From Roseateles amylovorans (lineage in GTDB: Bacteria > Pseudomonadota > Gammaproteobacteria > Burkholderiales > Burkholderiaceae_C): DNA of 64,000 bases. Of this stretch, positions 59,587 through 64,000 are shown piece after piece. Position 1 is the stretch's first letter, and every line of letters starts with the position of its first letter. A program made the position numbers and the translations under genes. The stretch lies in NCBI RefSeq assembly GCF_025398155.2, contig NZ_CP104562.2, positions 2,108,001 through 2,172,000 on the forward strand. Direction: 5' to 3'. The notes below the pieces were generated by a model. It was given only the letters and a program-made list of their open reading frames with translations. It ran no database searches and had not been told where the DNA came from.

Positions 59587-60384
59587 ATGCTCGACCTGAC
59601 GCTCGTCGGATCCGCCTTCTTGATGGGCGCCGCCGGCAGCGTGCATTGCGCGGCCATGTGTGGCGCGCCGTGTGCGGCGGTCACCGGGGGGGCGCGCTGG
59701 CCCGCCATGGGCAGCTTTCAGGTCGGGCGGCTGGTCGGCTATGCGACCGGTGGCGCGATTGCGGCAGCGAGTGTCGCCGGGCTGGTGCGTTGGGGCGAGA
59801 CGGTGGCCTGGCTGCGTCCGCTCTGGCTGGGCCTGCATCTGGTGGCGCTGGCATTGGGCCTGTTCCTGCTGTGGCGGGGCGAACAGCCCGGATGGTTGCA
59901 GCGGCTGTGGCCTGAGCGGCCACCCGCCGTCGGCACCGTGTCAGTGGGAGCCCTTCGTGAAGCCAAGACCGCTTGGAGCATGCCGGTCACCGCCGGCTCT
60001 GCGGGCCTGGCCTGGCTGGCTTGGCCGTGCGGGTTGCTGCAGTCGGCCCTGGTTGTTGCTGCACTGGCCAGTGGACCCTGGCAGGGCGCGGCGGTGATGG
60101 CGGCATTTGCGCTGGCCTCCTCGCCTGGGCTGCTGGCGGGACCCTGGCTGTTGCGACGTCTGTCCACCCTGGGCCGGGGCGGGCAGGGCGGCGGGATGGC
60201 GCTGGCCGGCGGTCCGGGAATGGCGCCGGGCGTTTCAGGCGGTCCGGGCGCTGGCTTGATGCTGCCAGTGGGCGCGCGCGAGATGCGCTGGGCCACTCGG
60301 ATCTCGGGCGGATTGCTGATGGCGGGCGCTTGCTGGGCGCTCGGGCATGGCGTCTGGGCGCAGATCCGCGCGTATTGCGGCTAG
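59587..60384 (+). CDS. TauE/SafE (UreH/DsbD-2 type) membrane protein of the cbb3 locus
   Basis: 265 residues from ATG 59587 with GGAGGTGA upstream. The N-terminal GSAFLMGAAGSVHCAAMCGAPCAAV with paired cysteines and about six helices match the sulfite-exporter-like family that accompanies cbb3 genes in Burkholderiales. The region between helices near residue 200 is Gly/Pro-rich. A role in copper or thiol handling during oxidase assembly is plausible but not shown. Confidence 0.85.
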   Translation: MLDLTLVGSAFLMGAAGSVHCAAMCGAPCAAVTGGARWPAMGSFQVGRLVGYATGGAIAAASVAGLVRWGETVAWLRPLWLGLHLVALALGLFLLWRGEQPGWLQRLWPERPPAVGTVSVGALREAKTAWSMPVTAGSAGLAWLAWPCGLLQSALVVAALASGPWQGAAVMAAFALASSPGLLAGPWLLRRLSTLGRGGQGGGMALAGGPGMAPGVSGGPGAGLMLPVGAREMRWATRISGGLLMAGACWALGHGVWAQIRAYCG

Positions 60385-60401
60385 GGCCATTCATGCATCG
60401 G

Positions 60402-60429
60402 TTGGCCGAAACTTTCGCTGTCATAGAAT
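60402..60429 (+). promoter_or_regulatory. sigma-70-type promoter of icd
   Basis: TTGGCC (60402-60407), a 16-bp spacer and TAGAAT (60424-60429) lie about 50 bp before the icd start. Confidence 0.5.
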
Positions 60430-60479
60430 CGGCGCTTCCGGTTTACCCACCCACCTACGCGATTCGCGGAGACAACTCC

Positions 60480-61733
60480 ATGTACCAGCACATCAAGGTG
60501 CCCGAGGGCGGGCAGAAGATCACGGTCAACACCGACTTCTCGCTCAATGTTCCCAACAACCCCATCATCCCGTACATCGAGGGTGACGGCACCGGTTTCG
60601 ACATCACCCCGGTGATGATCAAGGTGGTGGATGCGGCGGTGGCGAAGGCCTACGGCGGCGCCAAGAAGATCCACTGGATGGAGATCTACGCCGGCGAGAA
60701 GTCGACCAAGGTCTACGGTCCGGACGTGTGGCTGCCTGAAGAGACGCTGCAAGTCCTGAAGGAATTCGTCGTCTCGATCAAAGGTCCGCTGACCACGCCG
60801 GTCGGCGGTGGTATCCGTTCGCTGAACGTCGCACTGCGTCAGGAACTGGACCTGTATGTCTGCCTGCGCCCGGTGCGTTACTTCAAGGGCGTGCCTTCGC
60901 CGGTGAAGGAACCGGAAAAGACCGACATGGTCATCTTCCGCGAGAACTCGGAAGACATCTACGCCGGCATCGAATTCGAAGCCCAGAGCGACAAGGCCAA
61001 GAAGCTGATCAAGTTCCTGCAAGAGGAATTCGGCGTCAAGAAGATCCGCTTCCCGGAAACCTCGGGCATTGGCGTGAAGCCGGTGTCCAAGGAAGGCACG
61101 GAGCGTCTGGTCCGCAAGGCCATCCAGTACGCCATCGACAATGACAAGCCCAGCGTGACCATTGTGCACAAGGGCAACATCATGAAGTTCACCGAAGGTG
61201 GTTTCCGTGACTGGGCCTATGCCCTGGCGCAGACCGAATTCGGCGCTGAGCTGATCGACGGCGGCCCGTGGTGCAAGTTCAAGAATCCGAAGACCGGCAA
61301 GGACATCGTGATCAAGGACAGCATCGCCGATGCTTTCCTGCAGCAGATCCTGCTGCGCCCCGCCGAGTACTCGGTGGTGGCTACGCTGAACCTGAACGGC
61401 GACTACATTTCCGACGCCCTGGCCGCACAGGTCGGTGGCATCGGCATCGCCCCGGGTGCGAACCTGAGCGACTCGGTCGCCATGTTCGAAGCCACCCACG
61501 GCACGGCGCCGAAGTACGCTGGCAAGGACTACGTGAACCCCGGTTCCGAGATCCTGTCGGCCGAAATGATGCTGCGCCACATGGGCTGGACCGAAGCGGC
61601 TGACCTGATCATTTCGTCGATCGAGAAGTCGATCCTGTCGAAGAAGGTCACCTATGACTTCGCCCGCCTGCTGGACGGCGCGACCCAAGTGTCGTGCTCG
61701 GGCTTCGGGCAGGTGATGATCGAGAACATGTAA
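60480..61733 (+). CDS. icd: NADP-dependent isocitrate dehydrogenase
   Basis: 417 residues from ATG 60480. Substrate-site serine in GGIRSLNVALRQELDLYVCLRPVRYF, FRENSEDIYAGIE, the Lys/Tyr region VHKGNIMKFTEGGF and the NADP site ATHGTAPKYAGKDYVNPGS. It oxidises isocitrate to 2-oxoglutarate. The C-terminal half fits the E. coli-type homodimeric enzyme. A strong terminator follows. Confidence 0.98.
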   Translation: MYQHIKVPEGGQKITVNTDFSLNVPNNPIIPYIEGDGTGFDITPVMIKVVDAAVAKAYGGAKKIHWMEIYAGEKSTKVYGPDVWLPEETLQVLKEFVVSIKGPLTTPVGGGIRSLNVALRQELDLYVCLRPVRYFKGVPSPVKEPEKTDMVIFRENSEDIYAGIEFEAQSDKAKKLIKFLQEEFGVKKIRFPETSGIGVKPVSKEGTERLVRKAIQYAIDNDKPSVTIVHKGNIMKFTEGGFRDWAYALAQTEFGAELIDGGPWCKFKNPKTGKDIVIKDSIADAFLQQILLRPAEYSVVATLNLNGDYISDALAAQVGGIGIAPGANLSDSVAMFEATHGTAPKYAGKDYVNPGSEILSAEMMLRHMGWTEAADLIISSIEKSILSKKVTYDFARLLDGATQVSCSGFGQVMIENM

Positions 61734-61764
61734 GGCCTGAACCGGCGCAAGCCGGGTTCAAAAG

Positions 61765-61799
61765 AAAACCCCAGTGCATTGAGTTGCCTGGGGTTTTTT
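61765..61799 (+). terminator. terminator of icd
   Basis: AAAACCCCAG and CTGGGGTTTT flank a 13-nt loop and are followed by more T residues. Stem and loop sequence recur almost unchanged at 63215-63249. Confidence 0.88.
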
Positions 61800-62024
61800 C
61801 ATGTCCGCTTGGCGGGATGCCCGACACGTGCGCGCTGCCCGCGCCGCCCCGCGATTACAGCTACTCACAAGTCGTTGGTAATCGCCCCGTTCTTGCCGCG
61901 CGATGGCGTGCTTGCATGCGCAATAGTTCACGCTCTTCGGTGCCCCAAGGGGAATCCCTGGGATGTCTGAAGGGAAGTCCGTCGAGCATCCGCTCCCATA
62001 ACCATTGACATTTGGGAGACATGA

Positions 62025-63125
62025 ATGCGATTGCTGTCATTGCTTGCCCTGGCCGTGCTGCCTTTCGCCGCTCACGCGGAGATCGTGATCGGACAAACGG
62101 CAGGATTCACCGGCCCTGTGGCTGCGAGCGTGGCCGAGACGACCGAGGGAGCCAAGCTCTATATCGACTCGATCAATGCGTCCGGCGGCATCAACGGCCA
62201 AACGTTGAAGCTGGTGTCGCTCGACGACAAGTTCGATCCGCCCACTGCCGCGGCCAACGCGCAGAAGCTGATCACGACCGACAACGTGCTGGCGCTGTTC
62301 CTGACGCGCGGTACGCCGCACAACCAGGCCATCCTGCCGCTGCTGTCGGCCAACCACATTCCGCTGATTGCGCCGTCGTCCGGTGCGGCGCTGCTGCACA
62401 GCCCGGTCAACCCGTGGGTGTTCAATGTGCGGGCCACCTACCAGCGTGAAGCCGAGCGCGCGGTTCGTCACTTGAGCCTGATCGGCATGGAGCGCATCGG
62501 CATCGTCCAGGTGGATGATTCCTTCGGCGCGGATGCGGTGATCGGCGCGAATGCTGGTCTGGCGGCCGTCAACAAGGCAGCGGCGTTCTCCGCCAAGTTC
62601 GACCGCGCGAAGCCCGACTTCAAGGCCGCCGCGCAAAGCGCGGTGTCGAGCAATGCACAGGCCATCCTGTTCCTGGGCTCCGGCAAGGCGGTGGCGGACG
62701 GCATCGCCGCCATTCGCGCTGCAGGCTCCAAGGCGCAGATCGTCACGCTGTCCAACAACGCAGCGCAGGGCTTTGTGGCCTTGCTGGGAGAGAACGCGCG
62801 CGGTGTGATCGTGACGCAGGTCTTTCCGTATGAACGCTCCAAGGCCACCAAGCTCGTGACCGAAGCGACCCAGATGTCGCAGGCCAAGGGCAAGGGCGAA
62901 ATCACCCCGGCCATGATGGAAGGCTTCGCGGCGGCCAAGGTCCTGGTGGAAGGCATCCGGCGCGCGGGACCCAATCCCACCCGCCAGAAGCTGCGAGATA
63001 CCCTGGAAGCCATGCGCAAGTTCGACATTGGCGGACTGGAAGTCTCCTTCTCGCCGTCGGACCACAGCGGCCTGGATTTCGCGGACCTGTCGATGATCGG
63101 CACGGATGGGAAGTTCATGCGATGA
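62025..63125 (+). CDS. periplasmic ABC-type binding protein of the Leu/Ile/Val (type 6) family
   Basis: 366 residues from ATG 62025, with GGGAG upstream; an overlapping ATG at 62021 is out of frame. Signal peptide MRLLSLLALAVLPFAAHAE. The mature part has the family pattern IGQTAGFTGPVAASVAETTEGAKLYIDSINASGGINGQTLKLVSLDD. No permease or ATPase genes lie beside it, so it may feed a transporter elsewhere or act as a sensor input. Such solitary proteins are common in Burkholderiales. Ligand unknown. Confidence 0.9.
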   Translation: MRLLSLLALAVLPFAAHAEIVIGQTAGFTGPVAASVAETTEGAKLYIDSINASGGINGQTLKLVSLDDKFDPPTAAANAQKLITTDNVLALFLTRGTPHNQAILPLLSANHIPLIAPSSGAALLHSPVNPWVFNVRATYQREAERAVRHLSLIGMERIGIVQVDDSFGADAVIGANAGLAAVNKAAAFSAKFDRAKPDFKAAAQSAVSSNAQAILFLGSGKAVADGIAAIRAAGSKAQIVTLSNNAAQGFVALLGENARGVIVTQVFPYERSKATKLVTEATQMSQAKGKGEITPAMMEGFAAAKVLVEGIRRAGPNPTRQKLRDTLEAMRKFDIGGLEVSFSPSDHSGLDFADLSMIGTDGKFMR

Positions 63126-63214
63126 GCGCGAACCGCGGCGGTCCCGGGAAGTGACCGTCTCTGACGAAGCGCATGGCATTGAATCAATGCCGCCGCAGCG
63201 TCCGCCCGCATGGC

Positions 63215-63249
63215 AACCCCAGTGCATTGACTTGCCTGGGGTTTTGTCT
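63215..63249 (+). terminator. terminator of the binding-protein gene, near copy of the icd terminator
   Basis: AACCCCAG-TGCATTGACTTGC-CTGGGGTT followed by TTGTCTTT. It differs from the icd terminator by a single base in the loop, showing that this short element was copied. Confidence 0.85.
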
Positions 63250-63397
63250 TTCGTGGGGGAGCCCGGCTTCTGAGCTCGCTTCGGTTCTTCCTTCAGTCGT
63301 CATCGATTTTGATGGCGATACGTACATCGCCAGCCCACAGACCGGCCGTGTGAGCACGCCTGCTGCTCAGCAGCGTTGCTCCAGCGATTGGGCGTAG

Positions 63398-64000
63398 TTA
63401 TGGGGTGTCGCTGATCGGTCTGATGATCGAGTCTGCAATCGAGAGCGCGCGGTCCCTGTCGGCATCGCTCATCTGACGCAATTTTTGGTCGGCCTCTCGA
63501 GCCATTCTCTTGCCCTCGCGAGATTGCTGTGCCCTCAGGAGGCGCACGGTCGCTAGGTCGTAGCCCACCGCCGCCACTTCGTCATTAACGGCGTAGGCCG
63601 GCTCCCGCGACATCTCGGCCAGCGTCGCGGCCGCATTCGCATCACCATCCTTGGCGTCGCTGCGCAAGAGGTCTGAAACGTCCTTGAGCCATTGAGCCAC
63701 CAGCGGGTCATTGGGTCGCAACTGCAAATCTGCGAAATTGCCATGCGGTCCCACGTCAAGCATCGCTTGTGCAGCCCCTGGCACTCTCGCCTCAGCTGCG
63801 GAGACGATCCAGCCCGCATAGGCTTGCCGATGAAGCGGCGTCAAGGAATCGCATGTCCCACGCTCGCCAGCAAACAGGGCCTGACGCCTCATCTGCGCAG
63901 CGAGTATTTGTCCCGAGCGTTCGAAACTCTCAAGCTGGACGCATTGGGAAACCAGTCCCGCGGCCTCCAACATCCGAACCGGATCCTTTGAATGGATGAG
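63398..64000 (-). CDS. hypothetical protein, N-terminus beyond the window
   Basis: The frame is open to the right edge, so at least 200 residues are encoded and the start may lie outside; ATG 63973 is the first internal candidate. The visible part is helical and Ala/Arg-rich (AAQAMLDVGPHGNFADLQLRPNDPLVAQWLKDVSDLL; RSDAKDGDANAAATLAEMSREP), with a Sel1- or TPR-like flavour but no certain repeat. Two cysteines occur in the first 45 visible residues. No family recognised. GC content seems slightly lower than that of its neighbours. Confidence 0.6.
   Translation of the reverse strand, partial: LIHSKDPVRMLEAAGLVSQCVQLESFERSGQILAAQMRRQALFAGERGTCDSLTPLHRQAYAGWIVSAAEARVPGAAQAMLDVGPHGNFADLQLRPNDPLVAQWLKDVSDLLRSDAKDGDANAAATLAEMSREPAYAVNDEVAAVGYDLATVRLLRAQQSREGKRMAREADQKLRQMSDADRDRALSIADSIIRPISDTP

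Noticed and set aside
1..64000. Search for tRNA or rRNA genes, integrases, phage or defence genes
   Set aside because: No T-loop/anticodon-arm patterns, rRNA segments, recombinases, restriction or toxin genes were recognised; the window looks like ordinary chromosome with accessory uptake loci.

Overview
The window is GC-rich (about two thirds G+C by eye) DNA of a betaproteobacterium, most likely Burkholderiales of the Roseateles/Mitsuaria/Rubrivivax type. The basis is the order exbB-exbD-lpxK-Trm112-kdsB-adk, a complete ccoI-S-N-O-Q-P-G cluster followed by hemN and an NADP-type icd, large TonB-dependent receptors, and many ATGA start/stop overlaps. I found no tRNA, rRNA, insertion sequence, integrase or CRISPR array.

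Layout. (1) 1-14013: an uptake and catabolic locus for a polyol or sugar. A GlpD-like dehydrogenase and an FGGY kinase run leftwards. Diverging from them are a Tat-type binding protein, a double-ATPase ABC protein, a permease, an aldo/keto reductase, a class I aldolase, a 1561-residue secreted protein (beta-propeller, lectin and di-heme cytochrome) and a GMC oxidoreductase. (2) 14026-19600: phosphodiesterase-like lipoprotein, ThpR, a DUF72 protein, TadA and an LD-carboxypeptidase with a histidine-rich tail. (3) 19806-26670: a YejABEF-like oligopeptide ABC operon preceded by what looks like a transcription attenuator and closed by a clear terminator. (4) 26700-41903: an outer-membrane uptake region with two near-identical TonB-dependent receptors in tandem, a third unrelated receptor, a 2-oxoglutarate/Fe(II) oxygenase, then tonB-exbB-exbD-exbD and a helical-repeat protein. 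(5) 42020-49906: a short-chain dehydrogenase behind a perfect 16-bp palindrome, adk, the kdsB/lpxK envelope operon with its own ExbB/ExbD pair, xseA, sodB and a DUF192 protein. (6) 49942-61733: cbb3 oxidase assembly and structural genes, hemN, a TauE/SafE-like membrane protein and icd. (7) 62025-64000: a lone periplasmic binding protein and a partial unknown gene.

The most interesting signals are RNA-level. The tandem receptors share a conserved leader of about 140 nt that folds as a three-helix junction ending against the Shine-Dalgarno. The peptide operon has mutually exclusive terminator and antiterminator helices. A long structured element with its own terminator lies upstream of tonB. 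At protein level, the 1561-residue secreted cytochrome/lectin, the binding protein with a C-terminal membrane helix, and the His-tailed LD-carboxypeptidase beside a peptide importer stand out.
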